IMG/VR virus record: IMGVR_UViG_3300033484_000013
Coordinates: 1 to 22,761 of that record
Length of the DNA stretch: 22,761 nucleotides
Direction: 5' to 3' (one strand)
Source: a virus
The translations under genes and the position numbers were made by a program. The notes beneath the pieces were generated by a model, which made no database searches, was not told where the DNA came from, and saw only the letters and a program-made list of their open reading frames with translations. Shown one piece after another: positions 7,497-13,832 of the stretch. Numbering within the stretch: position 1 is the stretch's first letter; every line of letters begins with the position of its first letter.

Positions 7497-7648
7497 GGCA
7501 GAAATCCGGCGCGGCGGGCCTGCGCTTGGCTGTCACAAGCCACCGCGGCTTCTCCCACAGCGTTGACCGGGACCGGCAGCGCAGGCGGGTGACCCGGTGC
7601 CGCCGCGGCCACCGGGTGGAATGGGGAGAGCCGCAACGTCGCCCTCAT
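7493..7648 (-). CDS. Very small phage protein of unknown function (51 aa)
   Basis: A 51-residue frame, MRATLRLSPFHPVAAAAPGH..., fills the space between DUF3486 and the winged-helix gene exactly. It starts with ATGA on the DUF3486 stop and ends with ATGA on the next start. The sequence is Ala/Pro-rich with no recognisable domain. The double ATGA junction is the main evidence that it is translated. It may be a coupling ORF or a remnant. Confidence 0.5.
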   Translation of the reverse strand: MRATLRLSPFHPVAAAAPGHPPALPVPVNAVGEAAVACDSQAQARRAGFLP

Positions 7649-8208
7649 GCCGCGGCCTTCAGGCCGAGCAACTGGGACTTGATCCGGTTGATCGTCTCGG
7701 GCGAGGCGCCGCCGTCGCGCGCGGCCTTCTCGGCCACCTTGCTCGCCTCGTCGAGCGCCTGCTTGCGCGCGGCGTCGCGGATCTTCTCGACGGTCTCCAC
7801 GTCGAGCTTTCGGGCGCTCGCCAGATCCTTGCAGGCTTTCGCGAAGAAGTGCGCGTCCATCGCGCTGACGCCCGATCCCTCCTCGGCATCGTCGTCGTTG
7901 GCGGTGAGCGCCCTCAGGCCGAGCTTGGTGACGACGCTCGTGAAAATCTGCGTCAGCACGCGGACCTGGTCGTTGCCCTCGGCGCCGAACTCCGATCCGA
8001 ACGCGCGAGCGACGGTCGCGATGTCGCGCTGCTGGTCGGCGACCTTGCGCCAGTTCTTGGCCCAGCGGCCGACCGCCGAGCGACTGACGTCGCCGCCCAG
8101 CTCGCCGATCGTCGCTGCGATCTCGTCGACCGTTGCGCCGCGCGCGATCGCGCTGACCGCGGCGGCCTTGATCTTCGGATCGAGCCGTTCGACCGTGCTG
8201 CGCGCCAT
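7645..8208 (-). CDS. Mu gp27-like protein (DUF3486), putative small terminase subunit
   Basis: The 187-residue protein starts MARSTVERLDPKIKAAAVSA and has an N-terminal helix-turn-helix: TVDEIAATIGELGGDVSRSAVGRW. It then has a long helical part (TRSQ-poor, rich in Ala, Lys and Asp) ending KSQLLGLKAAA. This is the DUF3486/Mu gp27 family, which by position and architecture (DNA-binding head plus helical oligomerisation region) is thought to be the small terminase subunit that recognises the packaging site. The start is TGATG with the gp26-like stop. The family call is good; the terminase role follows from knowledge of Mu-type gene order. Confidence 0.85.
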   Translation of the reverse strand: MARSTVERLDPKIKAAAVSAIARGATVDEIAATIGELGGDVSRSAVGRWAKNWRKVADQQRDIATVARAFGSEFGAEGNDQVRVLTQIFTSVVTKLGLRALTANDDDAEEGSGVSAMDAHFFAKACKDLASARKLDVETVEKIRDAARKQALDEASKVAEKAARDGGASPETINRIKSQLLGLKAAA

Positions 8209-8486
8209 CAGCGCACCCGCTCCACACCATCGACCGCCAGCCGCCGCGCTGCCACGTCGCGGCCGTCGTCGGTGATGTCGGCGACGAGATACGGCCCGGC
8301 CTCGGTGGTGGCGACGAGGCCGCGGTCGGCGAGCCATTCGAGCGCTTCGCGCACCGTGCGGCGCGCGGCGGGGTGGCCGACGCTCGACAGGCTGGCCGCG
8401 ATCACCTCGTCGTTCATCGCGACGCCCGCGGCGTCGAGGAACTTCAGGATCGCGCCGCGCAGCACGGCCGCCACGATCTCGTTCAC
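8208..8486 (-). CDS. Mu gp26-like winged-helix protein (92 aa)
   Basis: The product (MNEIVAAVLRGAILKFLDAAG...) has the layout of a winged-helix protein: a helical start, RRTVREALEWLADRGLV as recognition-helix region, then ATTEAGPYLVADITDDGRDVA as wing. Its place between DUF2730 and DUF3486 is that of Mu gp26 and its relatives. The GTG start overlaps the DUF2730 stop as GTGA. Function in the phage is not established; involvement in packaging or late regulation is plausible. Confidence 0.7.
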   Translation of the reverse strand: MNEIVAAVLRGAILKFLDAAGVAMNDEVIAASLSSVGHPAARRTVREALEWLADRGLVATTEAGPYLVADITDDGRDVAARRLAVDGVERVR

Positions 8487-8917
8487 CTTCCGCCCCGCAT
8501 CGCAGTCTCGACGACCGGGCGCAGATAATCGTGCAGCACGTCGACCTTGTCGCCGATCCCCTCGATCTTGCCGTCGAGCCGCTCGACCTTGCGGCTGACC
8601 TCGCTGATCTCCTTCGACAGCTCGCTGCGCGTGGGGCTGTCCTTCAGGTGCACCTCGATCAGCGCCAGCCGCTTGTCGGCGCCGTCGTGCCGCTCGCTGA
8701 GGCGCATGACCTCGGACTTCAGCAGCGTATCGGTCATGTCGACGCGGCCCTTCAGCTCGTCATGCTCGGCGCGCTTCGGGAACTTGGTGCCCAGCCATGC
8801 GAGCGTCGCCCACAGCGCCGCGCCGCCGACGGGCATCAGCAGGAACAGCACGATGTCGTCGAGATAGGTGATCCACCAGCCGGGCGAGCCGATGGGGGCG
8901 TTTGGGATCAGGTTCAC
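8483..8917 (-). CDS. Membrane-anchored coiled-coil protein, DUF2730 (Mu gp25-like)
   Basis: The 144-residue protein has one membrane segment near residues 20-42 (IVLFLLMPVGGAALWATLAWLG) followed by a long heptad-rich helix (residues 50-135) with repeated Leu, Ile and Val spacing, for example VERLDGKIEGIGDKVDVL. This is the DUF2730 layout. It follows the endolysin directly with a GTGA overlap, so it may take part in lysis, for example as a spanin- or holin-like helper. That role is inference. The GTG start at 8917 is chosen because upstream codons are shadow of the endolysin. Confidence 0.8.
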   Translation of the reverse strand: MNLIPNAPIGSPGWWITYLDDIVLFLLMPVGGAALWATLAWLGTKFPKRAEHDELKGRVDMTDTLLKSEVMRLSERHDGADKRLALIEVHLKDSPTRSELSKEISEVSRKVERLDGKIEGIGDKVDVLHDYLRPVVETAMRGGR

Positions 8918-9378
8918 GGGCGGATACCCCGCTCGGTGCCCCGCGAGCTGACGGTCAGCACGCTGCGGCGCAGGCGCCCGTCGCGGTAGGAGACATGGAC
9001 CCAGCCCGATCGTGGCTGGCCGGGCGTGTGGAACTCCAGGATCAGCTGATCGAACTGGCAGTGCGCCTCGATCGCGCGCGCGAGCTCGACATTGTCGAGG
9101 GCCGGGCACTCGATGTCCGCCGCCTCGCCCAGGCAGTGCTGCGAGGTCGGCACGCCGCCCACCGCCTTGTTGACCGCGACCGAGCGGAAGCCCGAGTTGA
9201 CGTAGATCGGCCCGACACGGGCGCGCAGCGGCTCCAGCACGCGCTCGCACAGCGTCGTCAGCGACGCGATTGCGGCTGGGCCGGGGATGTTGGGGAGGCC
9301 CCTTCGCGCCGCGACTTCGCTCCGCGTCAGCTCGGCGAGCGTGAAGTTGGGGCTGATGCGGGTGGCGAGGTCAATCAC
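8914..9378 (-). CDS. Endolysin, peptidase M15 family (DD/LD-carboxypeptidase type)
   Basis: The 154-residue protein shows the M15A zinc signature: SQHCLGEAADIE (H81 and D88) and a late WVHVSY (H128), with an acidic residue near E115 as likely catalytic base. The N-terminal ISPNFTLAELTRSEVAARRG and the central VNSGFRSVAVN are typical of the family, which cuts peptidoglycan stem peptides. There is no signal peptide, so a holin or similar would be needed for export. It is the second gene of the leftward late operon, matching a lysis cassette. The GTG start overlaps the previous gene by 8 bases. Confidence 0.9.
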   Translation of the reverse strand: MIDLATRISPNFTLAELTRSEVAARRGLPNIPGPAAIASLTTLCERVLEPLRARVGPIYVNSGFRSVAVNKAVGGVPTSQHCLGEAADIECPALDNVELARAIEAHCQFDQLILEFHTPGQPRSGWVHVSYRDGRLRRSVLTVSSRGTERGIRP

Positions 9379-9541
9379 GCGCGCCCTCCCGCTGCTTGAG
9401 GCGGTAGAGGACGTCGATCAGCGCGCCGCCGGAGCGGCTGCAGGGATCGAGCGGCTGGGGCCTGAAGGCCGCCTGCAACGCCGCTGCAGCGCGGCTGAAG
9501 CGCTCGCCGCGCGGCTGCGGATCGGGGGTCGGGTGCGGCAC
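9371..9541 (-). CDS. First small gene of the leftward late operon (56 aa)
   Basis: I chose the GTG at 9541 because a GGAG lies 9 bases before it. A longer frame to 9580 has no ribosome site. The protein starts MPHPTPDPQPRGERFSRAAA and ends in a short helical part (SGGALIDVLYRLKQREG). No membrane segment is visible, so it is not an obvious holin. It overlaps the endolysin start by 8 bases. Function unknown. Confidence 0.5.
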   Translation of the reverse strand: MPHPTPDPQPRGERFSRAAAALQAAFRPQPLDPCSRSGGALIDVLYRLKQREGARD

Positions 9542-9593
9542 GGGCGGTGGCTCCGGTTGGATGCGGAGCAACCCTCGCACGCGCGCGGGGCTG

Positions 9594-9622
9594 GCTTACC
9601 CCGGCGCGGACGCCGGGGTGTG
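9594..9622 (-). promoter_or_regulatory. 29-bp dyad element upstream of the leftward late operon
   Basis: Read on the minus strand, the element is CACACCCCGGCGTC followed by CGCGCCGGGGTAAGC. It contains ACCCCGGC, six bases, GCCGGGGT (9598-9619), a perfect dyad. The same element with two mismatches stands at 20086-20114 before the rightward late operon, in the same orientation relative to transcription. It lies 56 bases before the first late start codon and downstream of the Mor-like gene. Mu Mor and C bind interrupted dyads upstream of middle and late promoters, so an activator site is the favoured reading. A Rho-assisted terminator hairpin is the alternative; no T-run follows. Confidence 0.55.
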
Positions 9623-9637
9623 ACGGGCGGCGGCCGG

Positions 9638-9668
9638 GGGTAGTGAGGACGTCTTGTTGGGACTACCC
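9638..9668. repeat. Inverted repeat with 7-bp arms in the late control region
   Basis: GGGTAGT (9638-9644) and ACTACCC (9662-9668) are perfect inverted arms separated by 17 bases. The pair lies between the hairpin after the Mor-like gene and the 29-bp dyad. It could be a second regulator site or simply part of an RNA fold. Seven bases in GC-rich DNA is only modest evidence. Confidence 0.35.
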
Positions 9669-9678
9669 TCCGGGTCCC

Positions 9679-9708
9679 GGGCGGGAGTGGCTTCGGCTGC
9701 TCCCGCCC
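9679..9708 (-). terminator. Strong hairpin with UUCG-type loop after the Mor-like gene
   Basis: GGGCGGGAG pairs with CTCCCGCCC, continued by two wobble and two GC pairs, closing on TTCG on the plus strand (CGAA on the minus strand). The total is about 13 pairs. It lies 14 bases beyond the stop of the Mor-like gene and would end the early/middle leftward transcript before the late operon. There is no T-tract, so it may pause polymerase or protect an RNA end rather than act as a textbook terminator. Confidence 0.5.
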
Positions 9709-9721
9709 CTTGCCCGTGCGC

Positions 9722-10207
9722 CTAAAGCTCCATCTCGAACTGGCGCAGGCGGAAGGCGAGGCCGCGTTCGAAGCGGTCGCGCGGCGACGCGGTGTCGCCC
9801 GCCTCGGCGAGCCAGCCGCGGATGGTCTTCTGCGAGGTGTGGGCGCGCCACGCAGCCTCCGCGAGGCTGATCGCGCCCGTCCGCGCCTCGGCGAGGATCG
9901 GCTGGCAGCGCGCGACGACGATCGCCTGCTTCGCGCACGGCACCGCGAGGCGCGTCCCGCACATCAGGTCGGCGATCGCCTGTGCGGCCTCCTCGCCCAC
10001 CGTCCTGGGCACCGGGCTGCCGGGCTGCCAGCGCCGCGGCACGGTCAGCTCCAGCCCGCCCAGCGCGTCGCACAGCACCAGCGCCGCGCGCTCGCCGATC
10101 ACGTCGGCCAGCTCGTGCATCACCGGCGTCCAGCGCTTGCAGCGGCGCGGCTTGTCCGGGATCGGCGGCAGCTCGGGGCGGTGCAGCCGGCTGAACGCGC
10201 GACTCAT
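9722..10207 (-). CDS. Mor/C-like transcriptional activator of middle or late genes
   Basis: The 161-residue protein has the Mor-family outline: HELADVIGERAALVLCDALG, then GLELTVPRRW, then VGEEAAQAIADLMCGTRLAVP, and a C-terminal helix-turn-helix, SLAEAAWRAHTSQKTIRGWL. Mu Mor and C are dimeric activators that bind dyads just upstream of middle and late promoters. It is the last gene of the leftward early operon, immediately after GemA (ATGA overlap) and before the late control region, exactly Mor's place in Mu. The N-terminal 30 residues are basic and extra. The family call is moderate, supported strongly by position. Confidence 0.65.
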   Translation of the reverse strand: MSRAFSRLHRPELPPIPDKPRRCKRWTPVMHELADVIGERAALVLCDALGGLELTVPRRWQPGSPVPRTVGEEAAQAIADLMCGTRLAVPCAKQAIVVARCQPILAEARTGAISLAEAAWRAHTSQKTIRGWLAEAGDTASPRDRFERGLAFRLRQFEMEL

Positions 10208-10959
10208 GAGGCTTCGCCCTTGCGAGCGGCCTTCCACGCGGTGCGCCGCCACAGCTTGCCGAGCGCGGTCACGCCGCGCTCCCAGTCGCGCGAGGTCCAT
10301 TCGGGCGGGTGGCGGCTGCTGACCGCCGATCGCAGCCAGTTGGTCATCGGCTCGAACCCCTGCTCGCGCACCGCGTGCGCGTCGTAGAGCCTGGCCCACA
10401 GCGCCTCGCAGACCGCGGTCGCTGGCCAGACGCGCAGCAGCGCGGGCGGAGCGCTCCAGATGTTGCGCCACTCGCGCCGCTCGTCGTCGGCGGGCCATTG
10501 GACGCCCGCGCGCGTGCACCAGTCCTTCAGCGCCTCGATCACGCTGTGGCACTGGCGGGGCGGCAGGAATTTGAGCGCCGCCATCCCAGTCTGCCGCTCG
10601 ACGAAGCGGTCGAGCGCCTTCAGCACCTGGCCGGGCTCCTCGGGCGCGATCTCGTTCAGCCAGTAGAGGTTCCACCAGAGCGCGACGGCCTTGGCGTGCG
10701 CGGGGCGCTGCGCCGCGCGGCCGTCGGGGCGCGGCAGGGCATTCACCGCATCGAGCGCGAGGCCGAGCTCGGCGAGGTCGCAGTCGGCGGCCGAGCGCTT
10801 GCCCGTCGCGCGTTCGAGGATGGAGCGGTAGTCCTCCTCGCAGATCTTCCGCACCGCGCAGGCGGCGCGCAACGCTTTGATGCGCGCGGCGCGGCTGTCC
10901 ATCTTGCCCAGCGTCACCTGTAGCTTGCGGTGGGCAGCCAATCCGAGTGTGACGGCCAT
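10204..10959 (-). CDS. gemA: GemA-like regulatory protein (Mu gp16, DUF1018)
   Basis: The 251-residue protein contains the DUF1018 signature in its N-terminal half: KLQVTLGKMDSRAARIKALR, then CEEDYRSILERATGKRSAADC, and WLNEIAPEEPGQVLKALDRF. Its C-terminal half ends in a basic stretch (LWRRTAWKAARKGEAS). In Mu, GemA modulates host gene expression and DNA topology; the mechanism is poorly known. The start has GGAGAG four bases upstream and overlaps the preceding stop (TGATG). The gene lies just before the Mor-like gene, as in Mu. The C-terminal part is longer than in Mu gp16. Confidence 0.8.
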   Translation of the reverse strand: MAVTLGLAAHRKLQVTLGKMDSRAARIKALRAACAVRKICEEDYRSILERATGKRSAADCDLAELGLALDAVNALPRPDGRAAQRPAHAKAVALWWNLYWLNEIAPEEPGQVLKALDRFVERQTGMAALKFLPPRQCHSVIEALKDWCTRAGVQWPADDERREWRNIWSAPPALLRVWPATAVCEALWARLYDAHAVREQGFEPMTNWLRSAVSSRHPPEWTSRDWERGVTALGKLWRRTAWKAARKGEAS

Positions 10960-11261
10960 CAGTCTCTCCGGTAGTTGAGCCAGGGGCGGGGGGCGGTGGT
11001 CCAGCGGGCGCGATGGGCGTCGCCCAGCGCGCGGGCCTGGGCGATGCCGTCGGGGTCGACGCCGCGAAGGCGCTGGGCGAGGCGGTCGCGCGCGGCCTCG
11101 GCGACGTCGAAGCCGAGCGGGCGGCCGTCGTCGGCGTCGCGCAAGAGCCGCAGCCGCTCGGCGACAGCCACGCGGTTGAAGCGCGCGGCCGGGCAGGCGG
11201 CGGGGCGCGCGGGCTGCGCGGCAACGACCGACAGCCGCGCGCGGATGGCGGTGAGGGTCAT
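10959..11261 (-). CDS. Small early-region protein of unknown function (100 aa)
   Basis: The product starts MTLTAIRARLSVVAAQPARP and is very rich in arginine and alanine, ending in WTTAPRPWLNYRRD. It may be helical and nucleic-acid-binding from its charge, but no domain is recognised. It has a GGGAGG ribosome site and ends in TGATG with the GemA start. Codon use fits the operon. Confidence 0.6.
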   Translation of the reverse strand: MTLTAIRARLSVVAAQPARPAACPAARFNRVAVAERLRLLRDADDGRPLGFDVAEAARDRLAQRLRGVDPDGIAQARALGDAHRARWTTAPRPWLNYRRD

Positions 11262-11287
11262 GCTCCCTCCCTGATGGTGCGATGTGC

Positions 11288-11311
11288 GGGGCGGCGGCGC
11301 TGCGCCGCCCC
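11288..11311. other. GC-rich hairpin inside the early operon
   Basis: GGGGCGGCG and CGCCGCCCC pair perfectly (9 bp) around a six-base loop. It sits in the only real gap of the distal early operon, 5 bases after the stop of the 11316-11531 gene. No T-run follows. It could attenuate expression of the 100-residue gene, gemA and the Mor-like gene, and so delay late activation. Confidence 0.45.
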
Positions 11312-11315
11312 GGGA

Positions 11316-11531
11316 TCAGGCGCGCTGCGCTGTGCGCTCGCGCTCGGTTTCGAGGACGTCGTGCACCATGATGCCGACGCACGCGGCCTGCCGCTCCACA
11401 CAGTGGAGCAGCGCCGACAGATCGGCGCCGGTGACGACGCTGGTTCCGGCCTCGGCGACGAGGACCGAGAGGCAGGAGATGGCTCCGGAGAGCTGCCCGG
11501 CCTCGAACTCCAGATCCATCGCCTCAGCCAT
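11316..11531 (-). CDS. Small acidic protein of unknown function (71 aa)
   Basis: MAEAMDLEFEAGQLSGAISC begins a 71-residue acidic, helical protein with three cysteines and a hydrophobic core (CLSVLVAEAGTSVVTG, CVGIMVHDVLE). Third codon positions are strongly GC-rich in this frame, which decides against the longer overlapping frame that runs to 11258. No good ribosome site is visible before the ATG. Function unknown. Confidence 0.6.
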   Translation of the reverse strand: MAEAMDLEFEAGQLSGAISCLSVLVAEAGTSVVTGADLSALLHCVERQAACVGIMVHDVLETERERTAQRA

Positions 11532-11596
11532 GACGCGGCGTCCCGGTCCTGCGCACGCGCAGCTCCAGCGAAGTTGTCGACGATCAGGGCGCTCAC
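11532..11596 (-). pseudogene. Possible N-terminal stub of a phage C5-cytosine methyltransferase
   Basis: A GTG at 11596 overlaps the previous stop (GTGA) and encodes VSALIVDNFAGAARAQDRDA before running into the next gene in another frame. The segment LIVDNFAG is the usual beginning of phage C5-cytosine methyltransferases, where it continues GGGAS as AdoMet motif I. Here the glycines and everything after are absent. I infer that a deletion removed the enzyme and left its first ten codons. Only eight residues carry the similarity, so this could be chance. Confidence 0.35.
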
Positions 11597-12003
11597 GACC
11601 TCACCCCCGCTTCCCGGGCGTCGTGCGCGGCGGCGATGGTGCGGTAGCGATCGGCGTGGACGATCGCGAAGGCGAGGACGTGACTGTCGGCGTTCTCGCG
11701 CGCCCACTGGCTGGGCTCGGGCAGCGGATCGCGGAGCACGCCGTCCGCCTTCAGCTTCGCGACCTCGCGTTGCGCGCAGTGGCGCACCTGCTCGGGGAAG
11801 CCCTCCCACCAGTGCCAGCAGGCGACGAGCGCGATCAGGATCAGCGCCAGCAGCAGCGCGCCGATCAGGCGCATCCCCGCGCGACGGGCGCAGATGCGCT
11901 GGACGACGCGCGGGTTGCCCATGCAGCTCTCGCACAAAAGCAGCGGCGTCAGCGGGCGGATCAGCCCGCAGCCGTCGCACTGGATGAAGCCGGGCGCGCT
12001 CAC
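11593..12003 (-). CDS. Zinc-ribbon membrane protein of unknown function (136 aa)
   Basis: The protein opens with a four-cysteine zinc ribbon (C9-x2-C12 and C24-x2-C27, CDGCG ... CESCM), followed by a basic patch (RICARRAGMR) and one membrane span at about residues 44-63 (LIGALLLALILIALVACWHW). The remaining 70 residues are soluble, with a possible helical bundle. The basic patch before the span predicts the zinc ribbon inside the cell and the C-terminal part in the periplasm. The GTG start overlaps the previous stop as GTGA. It might act at the host envelope during early infection, for example in exclusion; this is a guess. Confidence 0.65.
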   Translation of the reverse strand: MSAPGFIQCDGCGLIRPLTPLLLCESCMGNPRVVQRICARRAGMRLIGALLLALILIALVACWHWWEGFPEQVRHCAQREVAKLKADGVLRDPLPEPSQWARENADSHVLAFAIVHADRYRTIAAAHDAREAGVRS

Positions 12004-12308
12004 AGCACCAGCTCCCCGCACCGCGCCTCGGCAGCGCGCAGCCAGTTGCGCAGCGCGCCCGCGTAGCTCGACGTGCTGGTCGAGCGGATGTCTGCGAAGC
12101 GCACCACGTGGTGGTGCGGCGGCGTCAGCGTGCAGCGGCCGCCATTCGCCTCGATCACCCCGGCGAGCGCCTTCTCGGCGCGGTCGTAGTTCTCGCGCCA
12201 GACGATGGAATAACGGTCGATGACCGCCGCGCAGTCGCGCTCATGATCGCGCAGCGCCTCGCGCGCGATGGCGACGGCGCGGTTGAGCGGGAGGTTCGGC
12301 GCGCTCAT
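12000..12308 (-). CDS. Early-region protein of unknown function (102 aa)
   Basis: MSAPNLPLNRAVAIAREALR begins a 102-residue protein. The first 60 residues look helical (DHERDCAAVIDRYSIVWREN). A histidine cluster (PPHHHVVRF) follows in the second half. No family recognised. The start overlaps the 31-residue membrane peptide gene by ATGA and the stop overlaps the next gene by GTGA. Confidence 0.65.
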   Translation of the reverse strand: MSAPNLPLNRAVAIAREALRDHERDCAAVIDRYSIVWRENYDRAEKALAGVIEANGGRCTLTPPHHHVVRFADIRSTSTSSYAGALRNWLRAAEARCGELVL

Positions 12309-12400
12309 GCCCGCCCTCCCCAGATCGTGAGGGCGAGGTCGGTGAGGGCGAGCGCGAGCGTGAACCACGTCGCGCGGCGCAGCAGCGGATAGCCGGTCAC
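12305..12400 (-). CDS. 31-residue single-span membrane peptide
   Basis: A GTG at 12400 overlaps the preceding stop (GTGA) and the frame ends with ATGA on the next start. The peptide starts MTGYPLLRRATWFTLALAL and ends LTIWGGRA. One hydrophobic segment of about 18 residues follows a basic RR, so the N-terminus should face the cytoplasm. Overlapping junctions at both ends and the coherent membrane segment argue that it is translated. Small early membrane peptides of phages include Kil-like growth inhibitors and superinfection-exclusion proteins, but the function here is unknown. Confidence 0.55.
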   Translation of the reverse strand: MTGYPLLRRATWFTLALALTDLALTIWGGRA

Positions 12401-12657
12401 CGGGCGCCTCCCATGATCGCGGTGGTCTGGGCGAGCACCTGGTCGGCGGCCTGGTCGAAGAAGGCCATGAACTCGGCCTCCGACAGCGTCACCGTCGCGC
12501 GGTGGCGCCAGAGCGGGCCGTCGCGGCCCTCGACGATCAGCGTCATGCCGTCGGTGCCGCGCGCGACGGCCTTCACCCGGCCGTTGGGCACGAACAGCGC
12601 GGGGAGCGCGGCCGGCGCCACGGGCGGCGCGGCCGATGTGGGAAGCGGATCAGGCAT
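12397..12657 (-). CDS. Early-region protein of unknown function (86 aa)
   Basis: I use the ATG at 12657 (MPDPLPTSAAPPVAPAALPA), which has GGAG 8 bases upstream and overlaps the LexA-like gene by 8 bases. A longer frame to 12687 is possible but lies inside that gene. After a proline-rich start the protein has a small strand-rich domain (NGRVKAVARGTDGMTLIVEG) and a helical end (SEAEFMAFFDQAADQVLAQT). No family recognised. Confidence 0.65.
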   Translation of the reverse strand: MPDPLPTSAAPPVAPAALPALFVPNGRVKAVARGTDGMTLIVEGRDGPLWRHRATVTLSEAEFMAFFDQAADQVLAQTTAIMGGAR

Positions 12658-12928
12658 CGGTGGTCTCCGGTTGCAGGGAGGTTTCAATGGCGCGGGCGCT
12701 GCGGCGGCAGAGCGTCGGCGGCGGCAGCGCGAGGCCGCGGGCCACGGCGGGCGCGCGAACGATCAGCCCGCGCGCGACGAGGGCGGTGATGCGCTCGTGG
12801 AGGGCCTTGCGTTTGACGCCCAGCGCCGCCTGCATCTCGTCGTAGGTGGGCGGGCACCCGGCCCGCAGGCGCGGCTCCAGCCACGCCCACAGCTCGCGCT
12901 GCCGCGGGGTGAGGGGGATGTGCGTCAT
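12650..12928 (-). CDS. Stand-alone LexA-type winged-helix DNA-binding protein (92 aa)
   Basis: The first 65 residues match the LexA DNA-binding domain: LTPRQRELWAWLEPRLRAG, PPTYDEMQAALGV, then KALHERITALVARGLIVR. The peptidase half of LexA is absent and the protein ends after another 25 residues. It would bind DNA, possibly LexA-like operators, but could not self-cleave. This suggests either a phage regulator insensitive to DNA damage or interference with the host SOS network; neither is shown. The start overlaps the preceding gene by ATGA. Confidence 0.75.
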   Translation of the reverse strand: MTHIPLTPRQRELWAWLEPRLRAGCPPTYDEMQAALGVKRKALHERITALVARGLIVRAPAVARGLALPPPTLCRRSARAIETSLQPETTDA

Positions 12929-13278
12929 TGGATCGTCCCCCAGGACGGACCCTTGCGGCCGATCTTCCGTTCTTCCAGCCGATAGCCTTCGGTGAAGTTG
13001 GCGGTCATCGTAATGAAGGCCGCTGTCCGCGCGGCCCCGGCACCACCGACGAAGTGATCCGACAGGATCGCGTTCGTCCGGGCGGCTCGCGCTCCGGCGA
13101 TCAGCCCACAGGCGGCATAGAACATCGACACATCGTCGAGGCTGGTATTGCCGTCCGGCGCGATGATCCTGCAGGCGGCCGCGTCCATCGCCCGCGCGAT
13201 CTCGCGGATTTTCTTCGGGTCGAACTTCGCCTCGAAGGGCTCGCGCTTCGCGGCCCCGGCTCGTGCTTCGCGGCCCAT
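12925..13278 (-). CDS. Early-region protein of unknown function (117 aa)
   Basis: MGREARAGAAKREPFEAKFD begins a 117-residue basic protein. The middle (ILSDHFVGGAGAARTAAFIT) is glycine/alanine-rich and the end is basic (EERKIGRKGPSWGTIQ). It directly follows Gam with overlapping start and stop, so it may join in DNA protection or replication, but I recognise no family. Confidence 0.65.
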   Translation of the reverse strand: MGREARAGAAKREPFEAKFDPKKIREIARAMDAAACRIIAPDGNTSLDDVSMFYAACGLIAGARAARTNAILSDHFVGGAGAARTAAFITMTANFTEGYRLEERKIGRKGPSWGTIQ

Positions 13279-13832
13279 CACGCGGCCTCCCTCAGCTCGG
13301 GGGTGGCGGGGTCGGCGGCCTCGATCGGCGAGACGAAGAACTCCTCCGTCTGCTCCAGCGTGAAGCCCAGCTTGCGCAGGAACGCGGCCTGCGGCGTATC
13401 GAGCTTCAGCGCCTCCATGATCGCGGGCTTGTCGAGCGCGGGGTGCAGCCGCACGAGCTGCCCCTGGAAATTGTCCTGCAGCACGCGGACCGCCTGCTCT
13501 TCGGTAAGGCCGGGGTGCGCGAGCTTCGGGTTCGACAGCCGGTCGCCGATCTGCAGCCCGGCGATCTCGGTGGACTTCTTCTTGCCGCCGGTCACCTCGG
13601 CCTTCGCGACCGCCCACCACGCCTGCAGGCGGCGGAAGCCTTCCTTCAGCGACAGCTCGACGGGCTTCAGCTGCCGGTCGCGCTCGGCGCGGATGCTCGC
13701 GATCGCCTCGTCGGCGACGAGCTTCAGCCGCCGCTTCTCCAGTTCCTGCGCGTGATAATGCGATGCGCAGAGCACCGCCTCGTTCCAGGTCGCGGGCGCA
13801 TCGAGCGCACCCGCCTTCCGGCGCCTGGCCAT
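13278..13832 (-). CDS. gam: Host-nuclease inhibitor, Mu Gam family
   Basis: The 184-residue protein has the Gam layout: a long N-terminal coiled helix (ELEKRRLKLVADEAIASIR, then LKEGFRRLQAWWAVAKAEV), a short basic turn, GLQIGDRLSNPKL as central hairpin, and a helical C-terminal part. Mu Gam is a Ku-like dimer that coats double-stranded DNA ends and blocks exonucleases. Its place downstream of A and B matches Mu. The start overlaps the previous stop (TGATG) and the end overlaps the next gene. Confidence 0.85.
   Translation of the reverse strand: MARRRKAGALDAPATWNEAVLCASHYHAQELEKRRLKLVADEAIASIRAERDRQLKPVELSLKEGFRRLQAWWAVAKAEVTGGKKKSTEIAGLQIGDRLSNPKLAHPGLTEEQAVRVLQDNFQGQLVRLHPALDKPAIMEALKLDTPQAAFLRKLGFTLEQTEEFFVSPIEAADPATPELREAA

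Noticed and set aside
11258-11596. A 112-residue frame with GTGA and ATGA overlaps at both ends.
   Set aside because: Despite neat junctions, the part after residue 22 reads as a Ser/Arg/Pro-rich shadow of the 71-residue gene, whose frame has the proper codon pattern. Only the first codons are kept, as a possible remnant.
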